Positions 24,477-35,300 of a stretch of 64,000 nt of DNA are shown in pieces (within the stretch, counting starts at the first letter, position 1; the number at the start of each line of letters is the position of its first letter). The stretch is from Aurantibacillus circumpalustris (GTDB lineage Bacteria > Bacteroidota > Bacteroidia > B-17B0 > Aurantibacillaceae). The stretch covers positions 3,906,001 through 3,970,000 of the forward strand of contig NZ_CP121197.1 of assembly GCF_029625215.1 (NCBI RefSeq), in the 5' to 3' direction. Below the pieces are notes generated by a model, which worked only from the letters and a program-made list of their open reading frames with translations, searched no databases and had not been told where the DNA came from. The translations under genes were made by a program, and so were the position numbers.

Positions 24477-25628
24477 ATGGCAAAGATTTTAGTGATAGAT
24501 GATGAAAAGGCTATTCGCCGTTCAATTAAAGAAATTCTTGAATTTGAAAAACATACCATTGATGAGGCTGAAGATGGTCAAACCGGTCTAAACATGGCTC
24601 TGAAAAATAACTACGATATTATTTTAAGTGATATTAAAATGCCAAAACTAGATGGTACAGAGCTTTTGCAAAAGCTTATCGAAAACGGAATGTCTAGTTC
24701 TATTATTATGATGAGTGGTCATGGTACCATTGAAACAGCTGTGGATGCTGTAAAAAAAGGTGCGTACGATTATCTAGCCAAACCCATTGATCTCAATCGT
24801 TTATTAGTATCGATTCGAAATGCACTAGAAAAAGGAGATTTAGTAACCGAAACAAAGATCCTTAAGAAAAAAATAACCAAGAGTGTTGATATGATTGGTA
24901 ACTCTAAAGCTATTCAGGATATAAAAGATGTTATTGAAAAAGTTGCGCCAACAGATGCCAAAGTGCTTATAACAGGGAGTAATGGTAGCGGAAAAGAATT
25001 GGTAGCAAAATGGTTACACGAAAAAAGTAACAGAGCTAACGGTCCGCTAATTGAAGTCAATTGCGCAGCCATTCCATCAGAATTAATAGAAAGCGAGTTA
25101 TTTGGTCACGAAAAAGGTTCCTTTACAAGCGCAGTAGCACAACGAAAAGGTAAATTTGAATTGGCAGAAGGCGGAACCTTATTTCTTGATGAAATTGGCG
25201 ACATGAGCCTGAGTGCTCAAGCGAAGGTTTTAAGAGCCTTACAAGAAAATAAAATTACCAGAGTTGGTGGCGACAAAGAAATAAAAGTAAATGTACGCGT
25301 GATTGCTGCTACCAATAAAGATTTAGAAAAGGAAATAGAAAAAGAAACCTTTCGTCAAGATCTTTTTCACCGACTGGCAGTAATTCCAATACATGTGCCT
25401 TCGTTAGATGACAGAAAAGATGACATCCCCGTGCTTGCTGATTATTTTTTAGAACTCATCTGTGATGAAATGGGAACCGGAAAAAAAACCATAAAGCCCG
25501 ATGCTATTGCAGCCTTGCAGGATCGGAAATGGCTAGGTAACATTCGTGAATTTAGAAATGTTATCGAAAGACTTATTATTCTTGGCGGTAAAGAAATTTC
25601 GATAGAAGATGTAAAACAATTTGGGTAA
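24477..25628 (+). CDS. NtrC-type response regulator lacking a C-terminal DNA-binding domain
   Basis: A 383-aa protein with a receiver domain (1-120; phospho-acceptor Asp in [13 protein letters not shown]) and a sigma-54-type AAA+ domain (about 130-370) with Walker [14 protein letters not shown] and Walker [12 protein letters not shown]. The sigma-54-contact loop reads GSFTSA rather than GAFTGA, and the protein ends at VKQFG without the usual Fis-type HTH. Such shortened regulators recur in Bacteroidota. It is 6 bases after the Ppx gene and likely co-transcribed. No sensor kinase is adjacent. Confidence 0.88.
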   Translation: MAKILVIDDEKAIRRSIKEILEFEKHTIDEAEDGQTGLNMALKNNYDIILSDIKMPKLDGTELLQKLIENGMSSSIIMMSGHGTIETAVDAVKKGAYDYLAKPIDLNRLLVSIRNALEKGDLVTETKILKKKITKSVDMIGNSKAIQDIKDVIEKVAPTDAKVLITGSNGSGKELVAKWLHEKSNRANGPLIEVNCAAIPSELIESELFGHEKGSFTSAVAQRKGKFELAEGGTLFLDEIGDMSLSAQAKVLRALQENKITRVGGDKEIKVNVRVIAATNKDLEKEIEKETFRQDLFHRLAVIPIHVPSLDDRKDDIPVLADYFLELICDEMGTGKKTIKPDAIAALQDRKWLGNIREFRNVIERLIILGGKEISIEDVKQFG

Positions 25629-25653
25629 AATTAAGCTAAACTATTAGCCAGCT

Positions 25654-25685
25654 AAAAAGCCCTCACATTTTTGCGAGGGCTTTTT
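25654..25685. terminator. Bidirectional intrinsic terminator
   Basis: AAAAAGCCCTC and GAGGGCTTTTT form a perfect 11-bp stem with T/A runs on both sides. It lies between the convergent NtrC-like gene and the TPR-PD40 gene and can serve both. Confidence 0.9.
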
Positions 25686-25702
25686 TTTATTTTAAATTTT
25701 GT

Positions 25703-28024
25703 TTAGTTGGAATGACCTGACATAAAATCTATCATAATTAAATCTTCTAAAGTATAACGTTTGCCATCGACAAAAGCTATTACCCAAGCATCTTTCTGAC
25801 CTTTGCCAATTGCTTTTTGACGATGCGATTCAGCTTGTTTTAATGTAGTGTACTCGCTTTGAGTAAAACGGGTAATACCATCAGGATAAGAGTCTGACTC
25901 AACTTTACCTAAAGATTTTAAAGCGCTAGCGGTAAAATTTTCAGGATTTCTATAAGCACCAATTTGCACTTTAAATACAATATTACTTGCACAATAATTT
26001 CCAGCTAAAGACAATAATTGTCTGTAATTAGCATCATCATTTAATGACTTACCTTTCAAATTACTAATGTCTGGTAAGTTACTGTTGCATGGTCCGGACG
26101 ATTTAGCTGCGGGTGTTGATGCTACTTCTGCTTTAACTTGCTTTACAGCATTCTCCTTTTTCGGCGTAGTTTTCTTTTCATTAACTGGTGGGAGGCTGAG
26201 TAGAGGATCTACTTCTTTAACCGGTGCAGCATTTGCAACTTCTTCTTTTACTTTTTGTTTCACTTCTTCCTTAACAATCTCAACAGGCGTTTCCACCTTA
26301 GGAATTTCTACAACCGGTGTTTCTACTTTAGCAATCGGCTCTGTTTTTGGTTGTTTTTTAGGAGCTTGAACCTTTACAGTTGTTTTTACACCCGATTGTT
26401 TTGGCGGTGAAGAACTTGCTGCATAAGCCGGAGTATACATGTAAAAATCTTTCACTTGCTCCATATAGCCACCAATATCCTCAACATCTAAGTCTTCTTC
26501 AATAAAATCATAACCTTCGGCACTTACCTTAATTCTGTATATAAAACCAGGACTTAAAGCCATTAAATATTTCCCCGTTTTATTATCGCTAATATAAGGT
26601 CCTATTTTTTCCTTTTGAGCAGTCTTAACCACTTCAATCTTCGCTTCCATTTTACGATCATCGCCATAAACAGTTCCTTTAATCAAAGCTACAATTGGCT
26701 TCTCACCTAAAATTCCCGGTGTAACCATATAAATATCTTGAAGTCCCAAAGCTCCACCTCCCGTGCGATCACTACTAAAATAACCTTTATCACCTTTAGA
26801 ATTAATTACATAATATCTTTCATCTTCGGTTGTATTTAATGGAATTCCCATGCTTTTTGGTTTTGTCCATTCATTTCCTTCTTTTATAGAGAACATAATA
26901 TCATATCCACCAATACTTTGATGCCCTTTCGAACTGAAAAACAAAGTGATACCATCAGGGTGAATAAAAGGAGCATCGTCATCATAAATCGTATTAATAT
27001 TTGGTCCCATGTTTATAGCTGGTCCCCAATCACCGTCAATGTTTTCACTCATCCAAATATCTCTTCCACCAAGCCCTTCTGGTCGCTCGCTTGCAAAATA
27101 AAGAAACTTTCCATCAGCAGAGATCGTACAAGACCCTTCCCAAAAATCCACACTGTTAATATTGGAGTTTAAAGCGATAGGCGTAGTGTATTCATTTCCT
27201 ACAAGCTTACTTACCATGATATCTCCTGGATTTTGAGCGCTACTTAAATAGGTAAATAACGTTTGCCCACTTGGAGAGATTGCTATTACAGCATCTTCAC
27301 CTGGAGTATTTAAAATCGTTAAAGGTTCAGGCTTATTCCATTTAGTATCACTGGCATCACGTGTAGCCATAAAAATATCAGAACGGTACAAACCATTTAT
27401 TGGATCTGATTTCCCGAAATCGTTTAATTTACCGCCAGTACTCTTATTTCCAACATAAGTATAAATAAGTTGAGATTCATCAGCTGTAATAATAGGAACA
27501 CCTTCTAACTCAGTAGTGTTAATAGGAGGTCCTATGTTCTGAATTTCTGCTACAATTTTGTTTTCCATCAAATACAAGCCATTCTCGCAGTTTGCAATAG
27601 TTAGAGTAACATCATCCAATAAAAATTTATCTTCTTTTCTAGTGCTTTTGCTCAATAAATCAACTAAAGGTTTAAGCGTATTTAGACCTTCATTAAATTT
27701 ATAATTACGATGGTAAGCTTTACCTAAATATACCTCAACCTCAAGCGTATTGTATTTGGCTTTCATATCCTTAAAAATCTCAATTGCCCTATCTTTTTTC
27801 TCAGGATAATTTAAACAACAAATTCCAAGCTTAAACTCATAATCAATCTCTTTCGGATACCGCGAATGCAGCTTATCGAAAATCTCATAGGCCTTTATGT
27901 ATTGATGCGTATTAAGGGCATCGTAGCCCTGATCTTCAAGCGTACTTTTAGATTGAGCACGCATTTGGCCCGAAAACAATAATAAAGCCAGTGCCGCAAT
28001 GTAATAAAAGGTATTTTTCGCCAT
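25703..28024 (-). CDS. Envelope protein: TPR, PD40 propeller, carboxypeptidase-regulatory-like domain, SPOR-like domain
   Basis: The ATG at 28024 gives MAKNTFYYIAALALLLFSGQMRAQ, a good signal peptide, so I prefer it to 28048. Mature order: TPR-like helices (to about 165), a PD40/WD40-like propeller (about 170-450; repeated SPSGQTLF, ADGKFLYFASERPEGLGGRDIW, PDGITLFFSSKGH), a CRD beta-sandwich (about 450-530), a Pro/Lys/Val-rich linker, and a C-terminal SPOR-like domain (FKVQIGAYRNPENF ... AWVIAFVDGKRYTLEDLI). The first three domains match PorE-like proteins. The last replaces the OmpA domain with a different peptidoglycan-binding type. Role in envelope anchoring is inferred. Confidence 0.85.
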   Translation of the reverse strand: MAKNTFYYIAALALLLFSGQMRAQSKSTLEDQGYDALNTHQYIKAYEIFDKLHSRYPKEIDYEFKLGICCLNYPEKKDRAIEIFKDMKAKYNTLEVEVYLGKAYHRNYKFNEGLNTLKPLVDLLSKSTRKEDKFLLDDVTLTIANCENGLYLMENKIVAEIQNIGPPINTTELEGVPIITADESQLIYTYVGNKSTGGKLNDFGKSDPINGLYRSDIFMATRDASDTKWNKPEPLTILNTPGEDAVIAISPSGQTLFTYLSSAQNPGDIMVSKLVGNEYTTPIALNSNINSVDFWEGSCTISADGKFLYFASERPEGLGGRDIWMSENIDGDWGPAINMGPNINTIYDDDAPFIHPDGITLFFSSKGHQSIGGYDIMFSIKEGNEWTKPKSMGIPLNTTEDERYYVINSKGDKGYFSSDRTGGGALGLQDIYMVTPGILGEKPIVALIKGTVYGDDRKMEAKIEVVKTAQKEKIGPYISDNKTGKYLMALSPGFIYRIKVSAEGYDFIEEDLDVEDIGGYMEQVKDFYMYTPAYAASSSPPKQSGVKTTVKVQAPKKQPKTEPIAKVETPVVEIPKVETPVEIVKEEVKQKVKEEVANAAPVKEVDPLLSLPPVNEKKTTPKKENAVKQVKAEVASTPAAKSSGPCNSNLPDISNLKGKSLNDDANYRQLLSLAGNYCASNIVFKVQIGAYRNPENFTASALKSLGKVESDSYPDGITRFTQSEYTTLKQAESHRQKAIGKGQKDAWVIAFVDGKRYTLEDLIMIDFMSGHSN

Positions 28025-28260
28025 GTGAATTGTGTGTAAGTTATTCAACCATAAAAATTGTAATTAAAGGGCTCGAAAAAGCGGCTCTAACCACAAACTT
28101 ATTAAGAGTGTATTGTTTAATACCTCAAAAAAGCTTATTTGATGCCTGCATTTTCGCAATTAAGCGACTTAATTTAATTGATAAGGTGTTACTCTTTTGG
28201 CGCTCTTATGAAAAACGTCGGTTTTAAAATGGTTCCTTTAGATTACCTTGTAACAAAGGC

Positions 28261-28860
28261 TTACCAACTGCAATTGCAAGGAGGGCTGAAGAAAATTGTT
28301 GTGTTCGGTAACATGTTTTGGATATTATCCTGATGTGTTTGAGGAATAAGAATATTACGAAGGTCCATAATACGTAAATTTTTCAGTTTTGAAAGTGTCT
28401 CTGGGAAATAACTTAGATTATTGCTCCATAGATCAGCAATTTCTAAGTTTTCAAGATCGCCAAAACTGTAAGGCAATACGCTTACCTCATTTTGATTTAC
28501 ATTTAAACATCTTAAATTTTTTAATTGTCCAATGTTTTTCGGTAACATTTCAAGCCCTGTTCTGCTAACAATTAAATATTGGAGATCTTTAAACATTATA
28601 ATAGAGTCTGGAAGCTCCTTAAGACTATTTTTACTGAGATCGAGGTATTGAAGATTTTTAAACTGATAGATTTCTTTTGGGAAAGATTTATACTTCTTTT
28701 TTCGAAGCACTAATTTAATTACATTATCAGGATCTGCTAAAGCCTCCTTTAAATCGTCATATTCTGCATAATTAGCCAGTGTTATAGAATCAAGAAGGGC
28801 TTGTGAGGAAGCTGTTAGTGAAAATAGAAAAAGAAAAATTATACTAAAGTTTTTAATCAT
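28261..28860 (-). CDS. Secreted leucine-rich-repeat protein
   Basis: A 199-aa protein with a signal peptide (to SSQA) and five or so LRR units of the form L-x-x-L-x-L-x-x-N-x-L-x-x-L-P (FKNLQYLDLSKNSLKELP, FKDLQYLIVSRTGLEMLP, and so on, residues 60-175). Its start overlaps the ribF stop by 4 bases (ATGA), which suggests translational coupling. LRRs mediate protein binding; the partner is unknown. Confidence 0.85.
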   Translation of the reverse strand: MIKNFSIIFLFLFSLTASSQALLDSITLANYAEYDDLKEALADPDNVIKLVLRKKKYKSFPKEIYQFKNLQYLDLSKNSLKELPDSIIMFKDLQYLIVSRTGLEMLPKNIGQLKNLRCLNVNQNEVSVLPYSFGDLENLEIADLWSNNLSYFPETLSKLKNLRIMDLRNILIPQTHQDNIQNMLPNTTIFFSPPCNCSW

Positions 28861-29795
28861 GAGTAAGCAGGTATTAATTTTAAACTCGTTTCTTTATCTA
28901 AATCAATTCCTTTTTTTAATTCAGTTAAGTTAGCAAACTTTTTCTCATCTCTTAAACGCTTAAGAAAATTTAATTTTATAACCTTTCCGTAAATATCTTC
29001 ATTAAAGTTAAAAATATTTACCTCTAGTTTAACCTTGTTGTCAGAGTCTGTAGTTGGATTAATTCCTATACTCATCATTCCAAAATATTTTACTTCGCTA
29101 ATAAAAACCTCCACAAAATAAACTCCTGTTTTTGGAATTATTTTTTCTTCACCTTCAGGTTTTATGTTGGCGGTAGGATATCCTAAAGTGCGTCCCAATT
29201 GTTTTCCTTGCACCACTTCTCCAGTTAAAGAGAAGGGGTGTCCTAAGAAGTCCTTCGCGTGTTCCACATTTCCTTCATCCAAAGCCTTACGTATTTTGCT
29301 ACTACTTATGGCAATATGATCAATATCTCTGGCGCTGATTTCTTCCACCAAAAATTTTCCTTGAGTAGCCAATTCCTTAAGGGAATTAATATCTCCGCTC
29401 CTATTTTTTCCAAACTTATGGTCATAACCAATAACGAGATACTGTACTTTTAAACTCCGCAACAATACCTCTTCTATGTAAAAAGGCGAATCGGTTTCTG
29501 AAAAACGCTTTGTAAAAGGATAAACAACTGTTACATCTACACCATACTCATCTAAGAGTTCTAACTTTTCATCAATAAGTGTAATCAATTTCAAGTCTTT
29601 CTGCTCAGGAAATAATACCTTACGGGGATGTGGCTCAAATGTAAGAACCACGGTTTTAAGTCCCGTTTTTTCTTTAAGCTCTTTTAAGCGTTCCAAAATT
29701 TTTTGGTGACCTAAATGCACACCATCAAAGGTTCCAATAGTCACTATTGTTGGGGACTCTATTCTAAAATGTTCGGTGTTTTGAATAATTAGCAC
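28857..29795 (-). CDS. ribF: Bifunctional riboflavin kinase/FMN adenylyltransferase
   Basis: A 312-aa RibF. The N-terminal nucleotidyltransferase domain has TIGTFDGVHLGHQKIL and later a DHKFGKNRSGD motif and ISSSKIRKAL; the C-terminal flavokinase domain has GRTLGYPTANIKP and VKLEVNIFNFNEDIYGK. It makes FMN and FAD from riboflavin. Length is normal. It is the upstream gene of the pair with the LRR protein. Confidence 0.95.
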   Translation of the reverse strand: MLIIQNTEHFRIESPTIVTIGTFDGVHLGHQKILERLKELKEKTGLKTVVLTFEPHPRKVLFPEQKDLKLITLIDEKLELLDEYGVDVTVVYPFTKRFSETDSPFYIEEVLLRSLKVQYLVIGYDHKFGKNRSGDINSLKELATQGKFLVEEISARDIDHIAISSSKIRKALDEGNVEHAKDFLGHPFSLTGEVVQGKQLGRTLGYPTANIKPEGEEKIIPKTGVYFVEVFISEVKYFGMMSIGINPTTDSDNKVKLEVNIFNFNEDIYGKVIKLNFLKRLRDEKKFANLTELKKGIDLDKETSLKLIPAYS

Positions 29796-30150
29796 AGTGC
29801 AAAAATAAGTTTAATTTATTTAACGGCAGTTAGACAACAGAAACCTTTCACAAAGTTGTCCAACCTCTTTAATTGCCAAAGACCTTCCTGTCTATATCGG
29901 GGTGGTGATTTTTTTAAAAGATTTTTTTGAATCATGATTGATGGTTATATGAATAATTGTATTTTAACTTAAGAGCAAGTCCTTTTACTTTTAGCCAATA
30001 AGAAATCTCCTGTTCTTTTTTAACTAGACATTTCCAACCTGAACTTCGATTTTAAGTACATTTATACGTTGATTGCAGCCACATATACATTTCTTGTCTA
30101 AACCAGTATTGATAATAACTATTTTTAAAAAACTTTAAACCCAATCTCAT
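29796..30150. other. Intergenic region between divergent ribF and a T9SS cargo gene
   Basis: About 355 bases with no gene-like frame. It should hold the promoters of ribF (minus) and of the 692-aa secreted protein (plus). I see no exact TAnnTTTG element near the latter, and no clear hairpin. Confidence 0.5.
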
Positions 30151-32229
30151 ATGAAAAAACACATGCTACTAATAGTGGTCTTGTTTGCAGCAACAAGTAT
30201 TCTTTCACAAACTGTAATTAGCTCCAAGCCAGCAGGCATAGTGAATTTCAAATTAATTACAGATATTAAATATTTTAACGAAGGTATACCTTCTGCTAAA
30301 ATTAATCCTGTAAATCAAACAACATTACCTATTCGTAGTGGCTCAAAACTAAGTTCAACAACTACCTGGCATAGTTTTACAAGCTCAATGAACATTTATG
30401 GGGTTTTATATTCCTATTGTAAACCATTACAATGGAATGATGACCTAGACGCTGTAACTTTTATACACCGGAAGGGTGCTGGTTATAATCCTTCACCCTT
30501 ACCGTCTGCAGATGCTGCAAATGGAGCAATGGTTGTTCATATAACGCTAGATTGTGGTAATCATTGGGACAGTACAGCTCTTTATGCCAATGATTTATAC
30601 TGGGGGCGTTTTCCTAGCGGTGCAATTTACAATCCACCTTCATCACCTGTTAATACAAATATGAGCAACGCTTATTTTGTTGGCGCAGGACCTACAACGA
30701 GTGTCGCTGCCGATAGTTGGGTAGGAAATTTTTATGCCAGCAAACAACTGGGAACCACTAATTATAATAATGCACCCAGCACTGTAACGAATGCCGTGCA
30801 GGTAATGTCAAATAATGGGCCACTTCCTCCAAATGTACCAGGCAACCACTATTTAGCAATTTACGATTTTACGGCTACTGATGATGGCAAAATGAGAGTA
30901 TTGGCTCACATGGGTGCTAGCTCTGATACAGCTGTGATGTTAATGACTGGAACATTTAACAACGGAGTTTTTGACTGGGCAGGAAAAGCCTTTTCTCCCC
31001 CGGTAACAGTTGCTATCGATGGAACACGTAATCTAAGTTCACCTTTTTTGATGGCCTGGAACGAATTGGGAACTGTAGGCTACATTGTAATTATGGGTTC
31101 AAGAATAGGTGCTAACGCATCAAATGTTGGATTGCAACCAATCGTTTATAAAACAACTAACAGTGGTTCAACCTGGTCTTTGGAAAGTAGTATTGACTTT
31201 AACTCTTCTGCCTATTCTGATTTAAGAGACCGATTAGAACCCATTAACGTAAACCCTACACTAAAAATTCCATGTTTTCCGTGGTTTGAAGGAATGGATT
31301 GTACTGTAGACGCCAATAATAAATTACATATTTTTACTACACTTTTAGGGCACAAAAGCGGTCACCTCGATTCGCTTAAAATCTACAATGAATTCACCAC
31401 TGAACAATATTTGTGGCGCCATATACCAGGCAGAAGACCGTATTTGTATGATTTTGTTTATGATGGATCCAACGCAAACCCATCATGGTCGCATCTGTTA
31501 ATTGATTCTATGTCTACTCAGGTTGCTCCAGGTAACAATGATAATCCATGGGATAATAAAGAGCAGATTGGTGCCCGAATACAAATGAGCCGTACTCCTG
31601 ATGGCCAGCATTTATTATACAGTTGGGCTGAGTCAGATACATCTCTTACAACCAATCAAAAAAAATTTAACACTATGCCAAATATCAAAACGCGTTTGTA
31701 TGATGTAAGCGCAGCACTTTTGAGTCCTACAGAATTAGATTTAACTTCTGACGCTTCTTCAAACATCTCCTACCGTGCTATGTGGCATTTTGTTTCGCCG
31801 AAATTTAAATTAATTTCAAAAACGTCAACTACTATTACAGCTATGGTTCCTATGACTATCACAAATAGTAATCCATATACATCCTTATCAGAAAATACAC
31901 ATTGGTACTCTTGTTCTCCTTTGTCTTTTGCAAACACATCAACACTCATTGGAATAGCAGAAAATACAGCTAACAGTATAAACAACAGTTCTATTTTTCC
32001 TAACCCTGCTAAAAATAATGTTACTGTGAATATTAACCTGATTAACACCTCAAAAGTTCAAATTGATGTACTAAATACTGTCGGACAACTAGTAAGAACT
32101 ATTCAGTCACAAGCGCAAACAGGTTCTAATTCAATCACTATAGACTTAAGCGGTTTATCAAGCGGTATTTATTTTGTGAATATTAAAGTTGATAATGTAC
32201 GCAGCGCTAAAAAATTGGTTATTGAATAG
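30151..32229 (+). CDS. Large secreted protein with T9SS sorting domain (function unknown)
   Basis: A 692-aa protein with a signal peptide (residues 1-19, ILSQ). The body contains repeated propeller-like pieces (WHSFTSSMNIYG, GMDCTVDANNKLHIFTTLLGH, TPDGQHLLYSWAESD), suggesting a sialidase/beta-propeller-like fold, but I cannot name a family. The C-terminal 75 residues are a type A sorting domain (IFPNPAKNNVTVNINL ... GIYFVNIKVDNVRSAKKLVIE). It is therefore exported to the cell surface or medium by T9SS. A hairpin terminator follows. Confidence 0.8.
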   Translation: MKKHMLLIVVLFAATSILSQTVISSKPAGIVNFKLITDIKYFNEGIPSAKINPVNQTTLPIRSGSKLSSTTTWHSFTSSMNIYGVLYSYCKPLQWNDDLDAVTFIHRKGAGYNPSPLPSADAANGAMVVHITLDCGNHWDSTALYANDLYWGRFPSGAIYNPPSSPVNTNMSNAYFVGAGPTTSVAADSWVGNFYASKQLGTTNYNNAPSTVTNAVQVMSNNGPLPPNVPGNHYLAIYDFTATDDGKMRVLAHMGASSDTAVMLMTGTFNNGVFDWAGKAFSPPVTVAIDGTRNLSSPFLMAWNELGTVGYIVIMGSRIGANASNVGLQPIVYKTTNSGSTWSLESSIDFNSSAYSDLRDRLEPINVNPTLKIPCFPWFEGMDCTVDANNKLHIFTTLLGHKSGHLDSLKIYNEFTTEQYLWRHIPGRRPYLYDFVYDGSNANPSWSHLLIDSMSTQVAPGNNDNPWDNKEQIGARIQMSRTPDGQHLLYSWAESDTSLTTNQKKFNTMPNIKTRLYDVSAALLSPTELDLTSDASSNISYRAMWHFVSPKFKLISKTSTTITAMVPMTITNSNPYTSLSENTHWYSCSPLSFANTSTLIGIAENTANSINNSSIFPNPAKNNVTVNINLINTSKVQIDVLNTVGQLVRTIQSQAQTGSNSITIDLSGLSSGIYFVNIKVDNVRSAKKLVIE

Positions 32230-32295
32230 AAATTTGTGATTAAGATCGAACATTTTGCAACACTAATTTTGTTACTGTATATGTTACAGATTAAA

Positions 32296-32335
32296 ATAGA
32301 AACTTCTCCTGATATAATCTGGGAGAAGTTTCTAT
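32296..32335. terminator. Intrinsic terminator between convergent secreted-protein genes
   Basis: ATAGAAACTTCTCC (32296-32309) and GGAGAAGTTTCTAT (32322-32335) form a perfect 14-bp stem with a 12-base loop. It lies between two convergent genes and probably serves both. Confidence 0.75.
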
Positions 32336-32344
32336 ACTTAAAAT

Positions 32345-35300
32345 TTAGTTATTGCTTTTAATAAGCTTAACAACCTCATAAGAATCTGTCTGAGTTATTT
32401 TGACATAATAAATGCCATTAGCAAACGCATTGATATCAAAACTAACTTTTCCTTCAACATTCTGGTAAGATGAAATTACGCGACCCGTTAAATCACTTAT
32501 TTCTATTTTGCTTGCTGGTTTATTTAACTCGATAGCAAAAACACCATGAGTTGGATTAGGGTAAAGTTTTGAAACATTTGAACTCGATAATTTAGTCAAA
32601 CCTGTACACTCTTCAACGGCGAAACTTACAGTTGTTTCTCCTTCACAGCCTTTGTTGTCTGTTCCAATAACCGTATAAGTTGCCGAAGCATTTGGATTTA
32701 TTGTTAAAGGATTACCAGTTTGAGAAGAGTTGAAACTCGTTAGCCAATTATATGTTCCGGCACCAGACCCTGTTAAGGTTAATTGATCTCCATTACACAA
32801 TTGTGTTTTAGAAATTAACACCGTGATATTAGGAGCAGGACTCACAGAAACCTGAATTATTGCAGTACCTGCACAACCTAAAGAATTTGTACCAATTACC
32901 GAATAAGTTGTAGTTACGTCTGGAGCAACAAAAGTTGATGCACCTTGTGCGCCAGTATTCCAAAAGTAATTACCTCCACCGTAAGCCACTAAGTTAACAG
33001 TTTGTCCAGCGCAACCTGTTGGACCATTTACAAACGCCGTCACTTGAGGGGAAGGCATAACATTGATCTTTTGACTCAGAGTTGTTGTGCATCCACTAAG
33101 TGCATTAAACCCTGTAAGCGTATATGTTTGTGGGTAAGTTGGAGAAAAAAGACCTACCGTAGATGTTTGACCACCACTCCATAAATAAGAGTCTGCACCA
33201 ACACCTGTTAATAAAACGTTTTGCCCAGAACAAATTGTAGTGGCGCTTGCATTGATTGATAAGTTAGGTCCATTAATTTCACAAGGAATTGTAATGCTTA
33301 AATCATCCCAGGTTAAATATGGCGCTACACCTGCACCAGAAGTAGCTTTCACGGCAACGTAATATAAGCCCGAAAGAGGTACTACAAATGTATTTGAAAG
33401 CGGTGTGTAAAGTATAGGTGTTACAGTACCACCTGTTGACGCAACGGTTACCATACCAGCAGGGGTTTGTCCTGCGCCTACCATGATAGACAAATCTGCC
33501 CAATCATTAAAACCTGACTCTGTAATATACCACATGGAAGCAGAATAGGTAATTCCGGCAACTAGTTGAATACCGTTAGTGTAGAAGTAACTAGTTCCAG
33601 ATGGTGAGCTAGAGAAAGAAGCAAAATTACTGCCATTATGCGGAACTCTGTTATTTCCATAAGGAGCAGTATAAGTAAGGTTACTAGTACCAATACTACT
33701 TGCAGCCCAAGAACAATTTGGAAGTTCATTTAAAGCAAGTGTTTCGAAACCTTCATGGTAAGGAACAACACTAGTTGTAACCGGTGCTACGTTTACTGAT
33801 TGCGAAGTAGTTGTATAACTTGAACCGGCTGTACAGGTAATTACCGCTCTGTAATGAATTGTTTGAAGAATTGGACCAGTATTATAACTATTTAAAGTAG
33901 CTCCCGAAACAGAGGTAAAAGGGCCAACAGCAGAAGCCGTTGCTGTTTGCCATGAAATTGTATATCCTGAATTCAAATAAGATCCGCTATTTAATAATTC
34001 AAGATCGAGTACCATACCAGGGCAAAAAGCCACAGTTGGTGTAACAAAAGAGTTTGGACCAGGAGTTCCCACACACGGTGTGTTAAACGCCTCAACAGCA
34101 CCCGGATCAGGAAACAAGGCACTCCTCGCGTTTAAACTAAAATCAGTTGCAATTTCTAATGGAGGGCACATATTGTTAACCACTGTAGCAGTTGGCGCGA
34201 AATCCCAACCAGCAGGATTACTAAATACTGGATCTGCTTCAGAGCTTCCCATATCGTGAGAAGAAACTGCTTGCCAAGTTGCTAAACTCGTGTAATTTGT
34301 GCCAGCATAAACAAGACCATTTGTTCCTGAAGTAGATAACATATTAAAAACATTGTGATCAGAATTCCATGCACTTGATGAAGAACTTGTATATAAACAA
34401 TATTTAGTACCACTACCTGCACGATCAATTACTACAATGTTATTGTGAACAGGACTGGTTGACGTACTTGAATAAATACCATAAGTAGTGCCTGAAGTGT
34501 TACCTGGCCCATCTATGATTACAGTATTATGATAAATTTTATTATAAGTATATGTATTAACATAGATTCCATAAAAAGTACCATTTGAACTAATATCTGA
34601 AATAATGTTATTTGCTATTAAATTTTCGTGACCAGAAGATGCTGAAGAAGAAAAATAAATCCCATAACCAGTAGATACACTCGTTGGCGAAACTCCAAAT
34701 GGATTTCTAATGTGATTTCCATTTATTAGTGCATCGATGGTTCCTGCTCCACAGTAAATACCATAAAAAGTTGAAACCGAACTACGCGTAGGCCGATCGA
34801 TAATGTTGCTACTTACAATTGTATTTTCGCTGTAATAATTACGTAAACCATAATAATAAAATTCTGTTAAGTTGGAATTTATTACTTTATTGCCTGTATT
34901 TTTAGGGGTACCAGAATTACCATAAATAACGGTATTGTAGTATCCACCTGTAATCGTACATGAATTCACCACATTATTGTTACCCGAATTTCCTGAACTC
35001 GTAGCACTCGTACCAGAACCACTAATAGAAAATGGTACAAAATTTGATGAGCTCGAATTTATTGGAGCCGTGATGGTACAACTAAGAAATTCATTGTTGT
35101 TAGCCTGATTCCATAAATGAACCACTAAACCATAACTTGAACTTGTTCCAATAATATTTAAATTATTAAAGAACATGTAGTCCGCGCCGTTTAAAACCAA
35201 TGTATGACGATTACTAGAGGAGGTCGCACCAAAAGTTAATACACGGCCATTTCCGTTAATGGTAACGGTATTAGTTGAAGAAATACCAGACGCTTGCGTA

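Noticed and set aside
33002-33503. Open frames on both strands inside the beta-helix gene
   Set aside because: They are shadows of the long secreted-protein gene and have no signal or domain.
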